DNA from: JAEYOM01 sp036260935
GTDB taxonomy: Bacteria; Bacillota; Clostridia; Acetivibrionales; DTU013
Direction: 5' to 3'
Assembly: GCA_036260935.1 (NCBI GenBank)
Contig: DATALQ010000045.1
Span: forward strand, 15,129 to 79,128
DNA: 64,000 nucleotides
How positions within the stretch are numbered: position 1 is the stretch's first letter; every line of letters starts with the position of its first letter. The notes below the pieces were generated by a model, which saw nothing but the letters and a program-made list of their open reading frames with translations, was not told the DNA's origin and searched no databases. This document shows positions 1 to 7,796 of this stretch, in pieces. The translations under genes and the position numbers were made by a program.

Positions 1-252
1 AATGATTTTAAAAGGAACGCAAAGGATCTTCGTATAGAGATAGACGCGGACAACACAAAGCTTCAGGTCTTCGGAGAAGGCATGAAAAACATCCCGGGCG
101 TCGCAGCCCGCCTTTTTACCATACTTGCTCAGGAAGGCGTCGAAATCAAGCTGGTCACTACCTCCGAGACTGATATTTCATACCTTATTTATGAAAAGGA
201 TGTAGACAAGGCAATCAATGCAATCAGGAAGGAATACGACATACCTGATTGA
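1..252 (+). CDS. Aspartate kinase, C-terminal ACT domain (5' end outside window)
   Basis: The open frame enters from the left edge and ends at TGA 250-252, leaving 83 residues. The visible part reads as one ACT regulatory domain: a beta strand (KLQVFGEGM), the glycine-containing ligand loop and first helix (NIPGVAARLFTILAQEGVEI), then LVTTSETDISYLI, which matches the signature of the last ACT domain of aspartokinases. Aspartate kinase phosphorylates aspartate as the first step toward lysine, threonine and methionine, and its ACT domains bind the feedback amino acid. The catalytic domain lies outside the window, so which isozyme this is cannot be judged. A terminator follows at 280-316. Another ACT-domain protein is possible but less likely given the TTSETDIS motif. 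Confidence 0.8.
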   Translation, partial: NDFKRNAKDLRIEIDADNTKLQVFGEGMKNIPGVAARLFTILAQEGVEIKLVTTSETDISYLIYEKDVDKAINAIRKEYDIPD

Positions 253-279
253 AGTGTAATACCCGAAGTTTATATAAAA

Positions 280-316
280 ACGCAGGCTCACCTTCGGGAT
301 GTGCCTGCATTTTTTA
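280..316 (+). terminator. Intrinsic terminator after aspartate kinase
   Basis: A GC-rich hairpin (GCAGGC near 282, GCCTGC at 303-308, with a CTTCGG loop region) is followed by a run of six T. It lies 28 bases after the aspartate kinase stop. A-rich sequence on the other side means it could also serve the convergent gene ending at 331. Confidence 0.8.
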
Positions 317-330
317 GTGGTTCTGGTTTC

Positions 331-621
331 TTAGCCTCCGTATATTACAGTGGGTCCCTTCATATCATGAGTATGCCTGTCTGCCACCTCGGTGGCGCCG
401 CGGTACAGATGGTAGTGACCGCCTGCGAAATACAACGCAGGGCTCGTGACTAATCTGAAGGCATGCCAATGGCCGTTATTGAAGGACGTGTTATCCGCCA
501 TAAAATGCACATGTCCGGGATAATCCGGGACCAGGCTCGTAACTCCCATATACTGGTGCGCATGCCCGTCGGCGAACGATGTCCCGCCCAAAAAGCGGTG
601 GGCATGCAATTCATTCGGCAT
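331..621 (-). CDS. YmaF-like histidine-rich protein
   Basis: A 96-residue protein of four repeated units, each centred on a GH-x-H or H-x-H pair: LHAHRFLGGTS, GHAHQYMGVTS, GHVHFMADNTS, GHWHAFRLVTS, GHYHLYRGAT and RHTHDMKGPT. This is the pattern of the YmaF family (a Pfam family of unknown function). The start is taken as ATG at 621 because GAGGTG sits six bases upstream. A GTG nine bases further upstream would lie on top of that site. No signal peptide or membrane segment is visible. The regularly spaced histidine pairs suggest metal binding or a beta-repeat fold, but that is inference. It is a single gene converging on the aspartate kinase gene. Confidence 0.8.
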   Translation of the reverse strand: MPNELHAHRFLGGTSFADGHAHQYMGVTSLVPDYPGHVHFMADNTSFNNGHWHAFRLVTSPALYFAGGHYHLYRGATEVADRHTHDMKGPTVIYGG

Positions 622-670
622 AACAACCACCTCTGTATATCTTATGTAAACATGAGTGGAATGTTACAAT

Positions 671-702
671 AGAAAAAGGACCATACAAACTGTACAGTCC
701 CT
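671..702 (-). terminator. Intrinsic terminator after the DUF624 gene
   Basis: On the minus strand an imperfect hairpin (AGGGAC near 701, GTCCT near 677) runs directly into TTTTTC. It lies downstream of the stop codon at 789 and upstream of the YmaF-like gene, so it separates the two minus-strand genes. Confidence 0.6.
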
Positions 703-788
703 ATCTTCAAAACCTTTAACAGCTTTATTTGCATATCCTGCAAAGTAGTAAATCAAGCGGACAAACCGGCTCTCAACAACGAATGAGC

Positions 789-1793
789 TTAGAAATAGCG
801 CTTGATTTCGTCCTCGCCTTCCCCGCCTTCGCCCTTGTTGTCCCCGTTGCTTGGAGTCCCGTCGTCTTTATTGTCTATTTCCTCTCCCTCATCTTTGTCC
901 ACGCCGTCATCGTCTTCTTCTTCGTCTTCATCGTCGTCATCATCTTCTTCATCTTCGACGCGGGATATCATATACTTTTTAAGCTTGGGGTATGCATAGA
1001 AATTAGTCAAAAATCCAACAAGACTTGCTGTTATCAGCATTAAGAGCAGTAAGCCCAGAAACTGATTGAACGGTACTATCATTCCGAAGGTCAAAAATGT
1101 AATGAAGGCGCTCAGCAATAGTATCCCAAGGTTCGGCAGAAATTTTACCACCGCGAAAATCACGGCATTTTTATATATCTGCTTGATTGACAGTTCAAAG
1201 GTAATCAAAATAGGATAGATGTATATGTTCATCATTGCGAAGACCCCGAACAACACGAACATTATTGCAGTACCTATCATTCCCGGTATACTGCCGTTAC
1301 CTATCAATAAATACGCACGTATGGACATCAGCATTAAAAATGTTACTACGAAGTTTATCGTTCCAATGACCATGCCCTGTTTGAAGTTTTTCAGCGCCGT
1401 TTCCTTGAAATCGCTCCATATGAAGGCATGTTCCTCCCTGGCGTAATTGCGCAGTATATAGGTGAAACCTGCCTGCGCCGGTCCTACGGTAACCATTGGC
1501 ACACACACAAGCGGCATGAGAAGTATGAACTTCATCAGCATGTCGCTGGTCATAACTTCCGCGCTATTTAGTGCATCCGGGAATATGTTCGGGAACAGGA
1601 ACAGGAGTACCAGATAACCCAGCAAGATCGCCGGAAGGTCAAAAATCACGAACAGGAAGTTAATCTTTATTAAATTCCAGAACTTCCTCTGCAGTATTTC
1701 GAAAAACACGATAAAAGGTGATTTCGGCGGCGCATTCTCAGGTACGCCAGGCCCTGGTTTGTTATAATCGAAAAGACCGAAAAATCCTGCCAT
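789..1793 (-). CDS. DUF624 (YesL-like) membrane protein with acidic tail
   Basis: A 334-residue protein. The first 250 residues carry about six hydrophobic segments, and the N-terminus (MAGFFGLFDY, then a proline-rich stretch and the FFEILQRKFWNLIKIN block) fits the DUF624/YesL family, whose members often accompany sugar ABC transporters. After the last membrane helix the protein becomes strikingly acidic: from about residue 278 almost every residue is D or E, followed by a Gly/Asn/Asp-rich stretch ending in EIKRYF. The acidic run is coded by a TCT/TCA/TCG-type low-complexity tract (about 890-960 on the plus strand), so its length could vary between strains. It is an isolated gene with its own terminator. 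The molecular role of the family is not established. Confidence 0.75.
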   Translation of the reverse strand: MAGFFGLFDYNKPGPGVPENAPPKSPFIVFFEILQRKFWNLIKINFLFVIFDLPAILLGYLVLLFLFPNIFPDALNSAEVMTSDMLMKFILLMPLVCVPMVTVGPAQAGFTYILRNYAREEHAFIWSDFKETALKNFKQGMVIGTINFVVTFLMLMSIRAYLLIGNGSIPGMIGTAIMFVLFGVFAMMNIYIYPILITFELSIKQIYKNAVIFAVVKFLPNLGILLLSAFITFLTFGMIVPFNQFLGLLLLMLITASLVGFLTNFYAYPKLKKYMISRVEDEEDDDDDEDEEEDDDGVDKDEGEEIDNKDDGTPSNGDNKGEGGEGEDEIKRYF

Positions 1794-1974
1794 CTAAATT
1801 ATCCTCGTTTCTTGATAAATATCTTCAGCTATAACCGGCTAATATATGCCATATGCTTATACTTAATTCTATCAACAGCTCGGTGATAATTCAATACGTA
1901 TCGTCCATATTTGTTTTGTCTTCCTGGTTCCCCATAATTTCATTTAACTGCTAATTATTTTTTCCTCAAAAGTA

Positions 1975-2003
1975 TTGACACTCCTCCAAACACTCTGTAT
2001 AAT
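1975..2003 (+). promoter_or_regulatory. Sigma-A promoter of tRNA-Leu
   Basis: A perfect consensus: TTGACA at 1975-1980, a 17-base spacer, TATAAT at 1998-2003. The tRNA begins at 2040, so the 5' leader would be about 30 bases. Confidence 0.9.
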
Positions 2004-2039
2004 TGATTTTGCTGATTGCGCAAGCAAAGCCTAGAAAAT

Positions 2040-2122
2040 GCGGTCGTGGCGGAACTGGCAGACGCGTACGTTTGAGGGGCGTATGGGCAACCGTATGGGT
2101 TCAAGTCCCATCGACCGCACCA
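2040..2122 (+). tRNA. tRNA-Leu (anticodon GAG)
   Basis: The acceptor stem GCGGTCG (2040-2046) pairs with CGACCGC (2112-2118). It is followed by discriminator A and an encoded CCA. The D-arm contains GGCGGAACTGGCAGAC, the anticodon stem is TACGT/GCGTA around the loop TTGAGGG (anticodon GAG), there is a long class II variable arm as expected for leucine, and the T-arm is TGGG-TTCAAGT-CCCA. The anticodon stem has one G-T pair next to the loop. It reads CUC/CUU codons. It has its own promoter and terminator. Confidence 0.95.
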
Positions 2123-2152
2123 AAAAAAGAGAGGATAAAACCTCTCTTTTTT
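2123..2152 (+). terminator. Terminator after tRNA-Leu
   Basis: AAAAAAGAGAGG, a loop of about six bases, then CCTCTCTTTTTT. It starts immediately after the encoded CCA. Confidence 0.85.
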
Positions 2153-2166
2153 GTTGTCTGTCTTAT

Positions 2167-2195
2167 TTGACAGTACATACCCGTGATGCTATGAT
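2167..2195 (+). promoter_or_regulatory. Promoter of azlCD
   Basis: TTGACA at 2167-2172, a 17-base spacer, TATGAT at 2190-2195, with a TG extension at 2187-2188. A possible upstream ATG at 2191 lies inside this -10 box, which argues that azlC starts at 2233. Confidence 0.8.
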
Positions 2196-2232
2196 GAAGT
2201 ACAATAGTCAGGATTACAAGGAGTTTGGGTCA

Positions 2233-3123
2233 ATGGACAGGGCGGTATCGTTGAACAGTTATGCTAAAGGCTTGAAAGATGGCGTGCCTATTGGCCTCGG
2301 ATATCTTTCAGTTTCCTTCACCTTCGGTATCATGGCCGTCAACTCCGGACTACCGGTATGGGTGGCTGTTCTTATATCAATGACCAATCTGACTTCAGCC
2401 GGACAGTTCGCCGGTATCGGCCTTATCACGGCTTCCGCTCCCTATCTTGAAATGGCTCTAACTCAGTTTGTGATTAATCTGCGGTATTCACTGATGTCGC
2501 TTTCAGTATCACAAAAAGCCGACAAATCTTTTGGGTTGTTACAGAGACTTGTCATATCGTTCGGCATAACTGATGAAATTTTTGCCGTAGCGACGGGCAA
2601 GCCTTCGGAAATAGGTACTCGCTATATGTATGGTCTTATAACCATCCCCTATATCGGTTGGGCTCTGGGCACCTTTGTTGGAGCCGCCGCCAGCACAATA
2701 TTACCGGCATCCGTATGTTCCGCGCTCAATATCGCTATTTACGGCATGTTCATTGCTATTATCATACCTCCCGCAAAACGTTCAAAACCGGTGCTGAAGG
2801 TCATACTGCTTTCTGTAGCGATAAGCTGCCTGTTTCGCTATTCGCCTGTACTTGACCGGTTGTCGGGGGGCTTCGTAATCATAATATGCGCTGTAGCTGC
2901 TTCAGCGGCAGGCGCCTTGATGTTTCCGGTCAGGGAGGCTGAAGACACAGAGAATACTGAAAGTATGGATGGTACCGAGTGTACGGAAATTGCCGAGGCA
3001 GCTGGTCAAGTCGAGACAGCAGCTGAATCAGGCAAGCTAACCGAAACTGATAATGATCCTGAAAATGCTGATGATTCAGAAGCATCCATTGACATAGCCG
3101 ATGGAAAGGATGTGAACCGATGA
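2233..3123 (+). CDS. azlC: AzlC-type branched-chain amino acid exporter, large subunit
   Basis: A 296-residue membrane protein. The N-terminal block GLKDGVPIGLGYLSVSFTFGIMA and the downstream QFAGIGL and FVINLRYSLMSLSVSQK stretches are typical of AzlC, which with AzlD forms an exporter for branched-chain amino acids and analogues. The start at 2233 is supported by AAGGAG nine bases upstream. In-frame sequence further upstream overlaps the promoter, and beyond that the tRNA. Unlike the usual family length of about 230-240 residues, the protein carries a C-terminal extension of about 60 residues rich in Glu, Asp, Thr and Ala with no membrane character. The stop codon overlaps the azlD start (ATGA). 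Confidence 0.9.
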   Translation: MDRAVSLNSYAKGLKDGVPIGLGYLSVSFTFGIMAVNSGLPVWVAVLISMTNLTSAGQFAGIGLITASAPYLEMALTQFVINLRYSLMSLSVSQKADKSFGLLQRLVISFGITDEIFAVATGKPSEIGTRYMYGLITIPYIGWALGTFVGAAASTILPASVCSALNIAIYGMFIAIIIPPAKRSKPVLKVILLSVAISCLFRYSPVLDRLSGGFVIIICAVAASAAGALMFPVREAEDTENTESMDGTECTEIAEAAGQVETAAESGKLTETDNDPENADDSEASIDIADGKDVNR

Positions 3124-3419
3124 CCCTGGTGTATATACTGGTTATGGCAGGAGTTACCTACCTTGTAAGAATGCTTCCGCTCGTGATATTCAAACGCAAA
3201 ATAGAAAACCGGTTCGTCAAATCGTTTATGTACTATATTCCCTTTGCAGTCCTGGGCGCTATGACTTTTCCGGCTGTATTTTCGTCGACCGCTTCCCTGT
3301 ATTCAGCTGCGGCAGGCACTGCTGTAGCTCTGTTCCTCTCCTTCAAGGAAAAAAGCCTGCTTACGGTGGCTCTGGCCGCCTGTATCACTGTGTATATGGT
3401 GGAGTTACTCATTCATTAG
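3120..3419 (+). CDS. azlD: AzlD-type branched-chain amino acid exporter, small subunit
   Basis: A 99-residue protein with about four hydrophobic segments. The block YLVRMLPLVIFKRKIENRFV followed by SFMYYIPFAVLGAMTFPAVF is the standard AzlD signature. Its start codon overlaps the azlC stop by four bases (ATGA), indicating translational coupling and one-to-one production of the two exporter subunits. No clear terminator follows; the next gene has its own promoter at 3484. Confidence 0.9.
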   Translation: MTLVYILVMAGVTYLVRMLPLVIFKRKIENRFVKSFMYYIPFAVLGAMTFPAVFSSTASLYSAAAGTAVALFLSFKEKSLLTVALAACITVYMVELLIH

Positions 3420-3483
3420 GCGGCTGTTTTACATATCGCTCTATTCTATAAATCCGTCCGGCCCAATCGGGTTTGTTCCACAT

Positions 3484-3512
3484 TTGAATATCTGGGAATA
3501 TTTTGATATACT
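3484..3512 (+). promoter_or_regulatory. Promoter of the S41 peptidase gene
   Basis: TTGAAT at 3484-3489, a 17-base spacer ending in TGA, TATACT at 3507-3512 (extended -10). The start codon is about 60 bases downstream. Confidence 0.7.
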
Positions 3513-3573
3513 AATTATTATTGTGAATTATAGTAATTTTATATATCAATAAAAACGTTATTCGGAGGTAAAG

Positions 3574-4893
3574 ATGGCCAGATATATAAAAGCCGCCGAA
3601 ATGTTGATAGCTATATTATTGGCAGCACTTCCATGCGGCTGTACTTCGGATAATGAAAAAGCTGCCGTAACCGACGCTTCACAGGATATTAGAGTGCTGA
3701 ACTGGATTCAGGATATTGATTACATGCAAACAAACCTTCTGCAGAAACATAAAAATCTATACCATAGCATAAAGAAAGAAGACTTTGACAAAGAGGTTAT
3801 TGATTTAAAGAATGATGTACCGAAGCTCAAGGACTATGAGATTATTTGCAGATTGGCTCAAATAGTGGCTTCGATTGGGGATGCACATACTTCTTTGGAC
3901 TTGAATTTCAATAACAGCCTTCCCTATCCGATAAGACTATTGTGGTTCGGCGAGGATTTAAGGGTTGTAAATACCGATAGTGAACACAAAGATATTTTGG
4001 GCAGAAAACTTGTAAACATAAATGGTATCCCCATAAATGAAATAGTAAAAAAAGCAGATTCGCTTATAGCTCATGAGAACAGTCAGAGGTTGAAGGCAGA
4101 GGATCCGCAGTATATTGTGATACCCGAAGTATTGAAGATGTTCGGTATTATTTCTTCGGATACAGCCGAATTTACATTTAGAGGCGATGACAATTCCATA
4201 AGCAAACTAAAACTCACTCCTGGAGTATTAACTCCTGCAAACAGGGTAAGTGTTTTTAATGAGATGCCTGTCAGGCCTTTGAGGTCACAGTATGACTACA
4301 ACAGCTTTACTGATAATTTATACTGGTACAGGTATATACCGGAGGATAAAATACTTTATTTTCAATATAATCACTGTACAGATAAAGGTATTGCACAAAA
4401 ACGTGGAATTAAAGATTTTGAGAAATATCCCGACTTTGATGTATTCTCGGAAGGACTTTTAAAAGCAATCTCTGAAAATGATGTCGGCAAGTTTATTATC
4501 GATCTGAGATACAATTCCGGCGGGGATTCAAGATTATTCACCGGTCTGGCACGTAAACTGGCGGGTATTGACAAGCTTAAAGGTAAAATATATGTGATGA
4601 TTGGCAGGGAAACCTTTTCATCCGCAGTAATTGCCACCATAGATTTAATGAATAAAACAAATGCGGTTTTTTATGGAGAACCCACGGGTGGGAATGTAAA
4701 TGGGTATGGTAATAATAAGTTCCTGGTATTGCCGAATTCCAAATTGTATATATCATATTCGACCAAATATTTTAATCTATCAAGTAAGTTTAAGGAAAAT
4801 TTCATACCGGATGTGAAAGTGCAAGAAACCTTCAAAGATTTCAAAGACGGCATTGATGGCGTATATGAAGCGATAAGAAACAGCAAAAACTGA
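3574..4893 (+). CDS. S41-family serine peptidase, exported
   Basis: A 439-residue protein with an N-terminal hydrophobic segment (about residues 8-20) ending in a Cys-Gly-Cys stretch. It is a probable signal peptide, possibly a lipoprotein with Cys-23 as anchor, but the lipobox is weak. The C-terminal half has S41 hallmarks: FIIDLRYNSGGD (about 307-318), a catalytic-serine segment GRETFSSA (serine near 349), and GEPTGGNVNGYGN. The middle holds a degenerate beta-rich region rather than a clear PDZ domain. Family members cleave unfolded or tagged substrates outside the membrane; the substrate here is unknown. The start is supported by GGAGG upstream. It has its own promoter and converges on recO with only five bases between the stops. 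Confidence 0.8.
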   Translation: MARYIKAAEMLIAILLAALPCGCTSDNEKAAVTDASQDIRVLNWIQDIDYMQTNLLQKHKNLYHSIKKEDFDKEVIDLKNDVPKLKDYEIICRLAQIVASIGDAHTSLDLNFNNSLPYPIRLLWFGEDLRVVNTDSEHKDILGRKLVNINGIPINEIVKKADSLIAHENSQRLKAEDPQYIVIPEVLKMFGIISSDTAEFTFRGDDNSISKLKLTPGVLTPANRVSVFNEMPVRPLRSQYDYNSFTDNLYWYRYIPEDKILYFQYNHCTDKGIAQKRGIKDFEKYPDFDVFSEGLLKAISENDVGKFIIDLRYNSGGDSRLFTGLARKLAGIDKLKGKIYVMIGRETFSSAVIATIDLMNKTNAVFYGEPTGGNVNGYGNNKFLVLPNSKLYISYSTKYFNLSSKFKENFIPDVKVQETFKDFKDGIDGVYEAIRNSKN

Positions 4894-4898
4894 ACTAT

Positions 4899-5645
4899 CT
4901 ATATGCTCTTCAGAAAATCCAGCTTCGTAAAATCACGCTCGAGGCGATCCTTCAAATACCTTCTTGAGACCCGCCCCAATTCTGCAAGGACTTCGGGAGA
5001 CAGGCCGAAGCTGAACAGGTCATCCATCCTGGAATAAACAATGTGCTGTATCGCCCTGGATGCACCCGCCGACAGCTCGATCGAAAATCGGTCTGAAGCG
5101 GCGCAGTTTTCCCTGTCGCACAGGAAACCGCATTTTTCGAAGCTGAAGGAATAGAACTTCTCCGGTTCCATTCCGCAATTCATACAGCTTTTTACATGAG
5201 GCGCGAATCCGGCCAGCGAAATCGCTTTGAACTCAAATACCCTTGAGATCAGCTCCGGTGGTTTATTGGTTTTGGCAAGAAGATGGAGAGAATTCAGTAA
5301 AAGCTGCAAAAGCTTTGGAGAAGGCTGATTCTCCTGTATTAACTCAAGCACGATATCCATGAAATGAGCGGCATAAGTGAGCTTTTCCATGTCGTTTCGG
5401 ATCTCGTAAAACGGCTCGATCACCTCGCAGCTGTTTACCGAATAAAGCTCCTTACCGGAGTACAATACATATTCCCCGTAGGACATGAACTGGGACCCGG
5501 CGGACAGTTTGGATCTGGGCCGCTTCCCGCCCTTTGCCAGGGCTGAAATACGGCCTTTGTTCCGTGAAAATATCGTTATTATCTTATCCGCCTCTCCCGT
5601 ATTGACCTCTTTTACAACGATCCCCATCGTTTTCAGAAATGCCAT
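4899..5645 (-). CDS. recO: DNA repair protein RecO
   Basis: A 248-residue protein, normal family length. It opens with an OB-fold region (GIVVKEVNTGEADKIITIFS, then GRISALAKGGKRPRSKLSAG), typical of RecO, and continues into a helical domain with a zinc-type cysteine cluster (SCMNCG near 160-165 and CDRENC about 25 residues later). RecO loads RecA at single-stranded gaps together with RecR and anneals single-stranded DNA. It is the last gene of the conserved era-yqzL-recO arrangement of Firmicutes, 29 bases after yqzL. Confidence 0.95.
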   Translation of the reverse strand: MAFLKTMGIVVKEVNTGEADKIITIFSRNKGRISALAKGGKRPRSKLSAGSQFMSYGEYVLYSGKELYSVNSCEVIEPFYEIRNDMEKLTYAAHFMDIVLELIQENQPSPKLLQLLLNSLHLLAKTNKPPELISRVFEFKAISLAGFAPHVKSCMNCGMEPEKFYSFSFEKCGFLCDRENCAASDRFSIELSAGASRAIQHIVYSRMDDLFSFGLSPEVLAELGRVSRRYLKDRLERDFTKLDFLKSI

Positions 5646-5674
5646 AGAAATATCGACAAGACTGTGAAAACTGC

Positions 5675-5824
5675 TCAGGCATTGCTTACGCTCGGAGCAG
5701 CCTCCGCCTCAGCCAGCTTGCTTTGTTCGGCAGCCCTGTCCTTCTCCTCTATTTCTTTATATAATATATAGGATTCAAGATTTCCGGTATTGATAAAAGT
5801 ATTCCATGCGAATTCCTTCAACAT
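5675..5824 (-). CDS. yqzL: YqzL-family small protein
   Basis: A 49-residue protein starting MLKEFAWNTFINTGNLESY and continuing ILYKEIEEKDR. The pattern aromatic-x-x-F-x-x-TGN-x-E-x-Y-x-L-x-KE matches the YqzL family, a very short protein found between era and recO in Bacilli and Clostridia. The tail is Ala/Glu-rich. A purine-rich AGGGGGA site lies about ten bases upstream of the ATG. Its function is unknown. The position between era and recO strongly supports the call. Confidence 0.88.
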   Translation of the reverse strand: MLKEFAWNTFINTGNLESYILYKEIEEKDRAAEQSKLAEAEAAPSVSNA

Positions 5825-5950
5825 TTGACTACAAATCCCCCTTTTCTTTTTCAAGCCTTATCGTCTGTACAAGTTCTTTTCGCTTTACATTTAGCTTTCT
5901 CTAAAAAGCATTTAGTATACTTGTTATTATTTGCGTCAAATGTCTATGGA

Positions 5951-6120
5951 GATTGAAACATTTACTTTCAATTGCGGAATTTTGTTCAGAGAGCATGTAA
6001 ACTCGCTCTACGGCAAATTATAACTCGCTTCGCTCAAACAATAATTTGCCTTTACCAAATGCTCGTTAACATGCTCTACCTCTCAAAATTCATGCAATTT
6101 CAAATAAACGTTTCAATCTA
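5951..6120. repeat. Large imperfect palindrome between era and yqzL
   Basis: About 170 bases form an imperfect inverted repeat. The left arm begins GATTGAAACATTTACTTTCAA and the right arm, read in reverse complement, begins AGATTGAAACGTTTATTTGAA. Both then share AATTGC, GAATTTTG, AGAGCATGT and GGCAAATTA, and they meet near 6036 at GCTTCGCTC. The arms are about 80 bases each with scattered mismatches. It occupies almost the whole gap between era and yqzL, where related genomes have little sequence. It could be a miniature mobile palindrome or a structured mRNA element. No terminal target duplication was obvious. Confidence 0.75.
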
Positions 6121-6136
6121 TTTTATAAAACCAAGC

Positions 6137-7027
6137 TTATTTATACCCAAGTGTTTTCAGCATGTTGTCGCTGTTGCGCCAGTCCGGCTTGACCTTGACC
6201 CAGAGCTGCAGGAATACCTTTACGCCGAGCAGGTTTTCTATCTCCCCTCGTGCTAGAGATCCAATTTTTTTAAGCATTTTCCCTTCTTTTCCGATCAGTA
6301 TGCCCTTGTGGGATTCCCTTTCACAGTAGATATTTGCTTCTATATCGACAAGATCCCTGCCCTCGCGCTCCTTGAACGATATGACTTCGACGCCCGTCCC
6401 GTGCGGCACTTCCTCCTGTATCAGTTCGAGTATCTTTTCCCTGATAAGCTCGGCTGCAAGCATTTTTTCCGGCTGGTCTGTAATGATATCGTCGGGAAAG
6501 TACTTGGGCCCTTCGGGCAAAAGCTTTTCTATCTCACTCATAACTATTCCGGTGCCTTCGTCATTCAGCGCTGAAATAGGTATAACAGCTGCAAACTCCA
6601 TAACATCGGTATATTTCCTAATCCTGTCGAACAATTGCTCCTTCTTTATGAGGTCGATTTTGTTGATGATGAGAAAGACCGGAGTATCCAGTTCTTTGAG
6701 CTGTTCCATTATGAACATGTCGCCCGAACCCGGTTCCGCATCAGTCGCTTCGACCAGGAACAGTACGATGTCTACTTCGTTTAGAGTGTCCTGAGCAATG
6801 CTGACCATATACTCCCCAAGCTTGGTTTTCGGCTTGTGTATGCCGGGGGTATCGATGAAAATGATCTGGCTGTTATCGGTATTGATGATGGTCTTGATAG
6901 TATTCCTCGTGGTCTGCGGTTTGTTCGAAATTATTGATATCTTTTCGCCGGCCAGGCTGTTGGTCAACGTTGACTTTCCTACGTTGGGGCGGCCTACTAT
7001 CGAAACGAAACCGGATTTGAACGGCAT
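6137..7027 (-). CDS. era: GTPase Era
   Basis: A 296-residue protein, normal length. The GTPase domain shows G1 GRPNVGKS (12-19), the switch region SNKPQTTRN, G3 DTPG, G4 NKID and G5 SAL. The C-terminal KH RNA-binding domain contains GILIGKEGKMLKKIG. Era binds the 3' end of 16S rRNA and helps mature the 30S subunit. It lies downstream of the dgkA fusion gene in the conserved ybeY-dgkA-era order. B. subtilis has cdd between dgkA and era; it is absent here. Confidence 0.97.
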   Translation of the reverse strand: MPFKSGFVSIVGRPNVGKSTLTNSLAGEKISIISNKPQTTRNTIKTIINTDNSQIIFIDTPGIHKPKTKLGEYMVSIAQDTLNEVDIVLFLVEATDAEPGSGDMFIMEQLKELDTPVFLIINKIDLIKKEQLFDRIRKYTDVMEFAAVIPISALNDEGTGIVMSEIEKLLPEGPKYFPDDIITDQPEKMLAAELIREKILELIQEEVPHGTGVEVISFKEREGRDLVDIEANIYCERESHKGILIGKEGKMLKKIGSLARGEIENLLGVKVFLQLWVKVKPDWRNSDNMLKTLGYK

Positions 7028-7097
7028 GACATTCCCTCCTCGCGCATCAAGGCGCTAAACATCCTTTGATAATATATCTTTAAAACACTTCACAGAC

Positions 7098-7796
7098 TTA
7101 TGAAAACAACTGGAACAGCAGCAGAGTTACTGTAAACCCAATGATGGCCCCTGCCGCAAGTTCGATCACCGTATGTATTTTTCCCTCTAATCTGCTTTGT
7201 ACTACAAGCAGTGAAACTATAAGAAATAAAATCGTTATATTTGCGTTGTTTGTATAAAGCGCTACTGCAGTTGTCGCCGAAAAAGCGATAGCGGAATGGC
7301 CGCTGGGCATACCTCCGCTGAACGGTGTCCCTTTCCCCAGAAAGGTTTTGATCAGCAGTACTGCCGTCAGTGTAAGCAGGAGCGCTATAACGGTTATATG
7401 CATCGGGGTCTGGCGGATTCGTATTATCCCCGTCTCAAGGCTGGTGCTCACTCTGTCGAAGAAGATAAAGTATCCTACGATAATGGACAGCAGCGCCGCA
7501 ACGAAAACAGCACCGGCGGCTGTATCCTTTACTACCCTTGCTTTCGGATGGTATATTCCTATTAGCGTGTCTATTATGACCTCGATCGCCGTATTGAAAA
7601 GCTCGCATATTATAACTATCGCAATAGTTATGCAAATTATTACGAACTCGATCCTTGTCAAGTCGTAAAACATCGAAAGAACGAGCACTAAAAGAGCGGC
7701 GGTCAGATGTATCTTCATGTTCCGCTCGCTCCTGACAGTGGAAAATATACCGTTCAAGGCATTATTGAAGCTGTCCAGAAGAGTCCTGTTCTTCAT
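7098..7796 (-). CDS. Undecaprenol/diacylglycerol kinase fused to a PAP2-type phosphatase domain
   Basis: A 232-residue membrane protein. Residues 1-110 are a DgkA-type kinase: SFNNALNGIFSTVRSERNMKIH, then CELFNTAIEVIID and KDTAAGAVF. The second half is a PAP2-like phosphatase domain with KTFLGKGTPFSGGMPSGHSA and, near the end, RLEGKIHTVIELAAGA. In Gram-positive bacteria DgkA mostly phosphorylates undecaprenol and PAP2 proteins dephosphorylate undecaprenyl pyrophosphate or related lipids, so the fusion places two opposing lipid-carrier activities in one chain. The start codon overlaps the ybeY stop by four bases. Confidence 0.9.
   Translation of the reverse strand: MKNRTLLDSFNNALNGIFSTVRSERNMKIHLTAALLVLVLSMFYDLTRIEFVIICITIAIVIICELFNTAIEVIIDTLIGIYHPKARVVKDTAAGAVFVAALLSIIVGYFIFFDRVSTSLETGIIRIRQTPMHITVIALLLTLTAVLLIKTFLGKGTPFSGGMPSGHSAIAFSATTAVALYTNNANITILFLIVSLLVVQSRLEGKIHTVIELAAGAIIGFTVTLLLFQLFS

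Noticed and set aside
802..999. Plus-strand frame made mostly of serine
   Set aside because: It is the mirror of the D/E codon tract of the DUF624 gene.
2038..2232. azlC starting upstream, across the tRNA
   Set aside because: This part contains the tRNA, its terminator and the azlC promoter.
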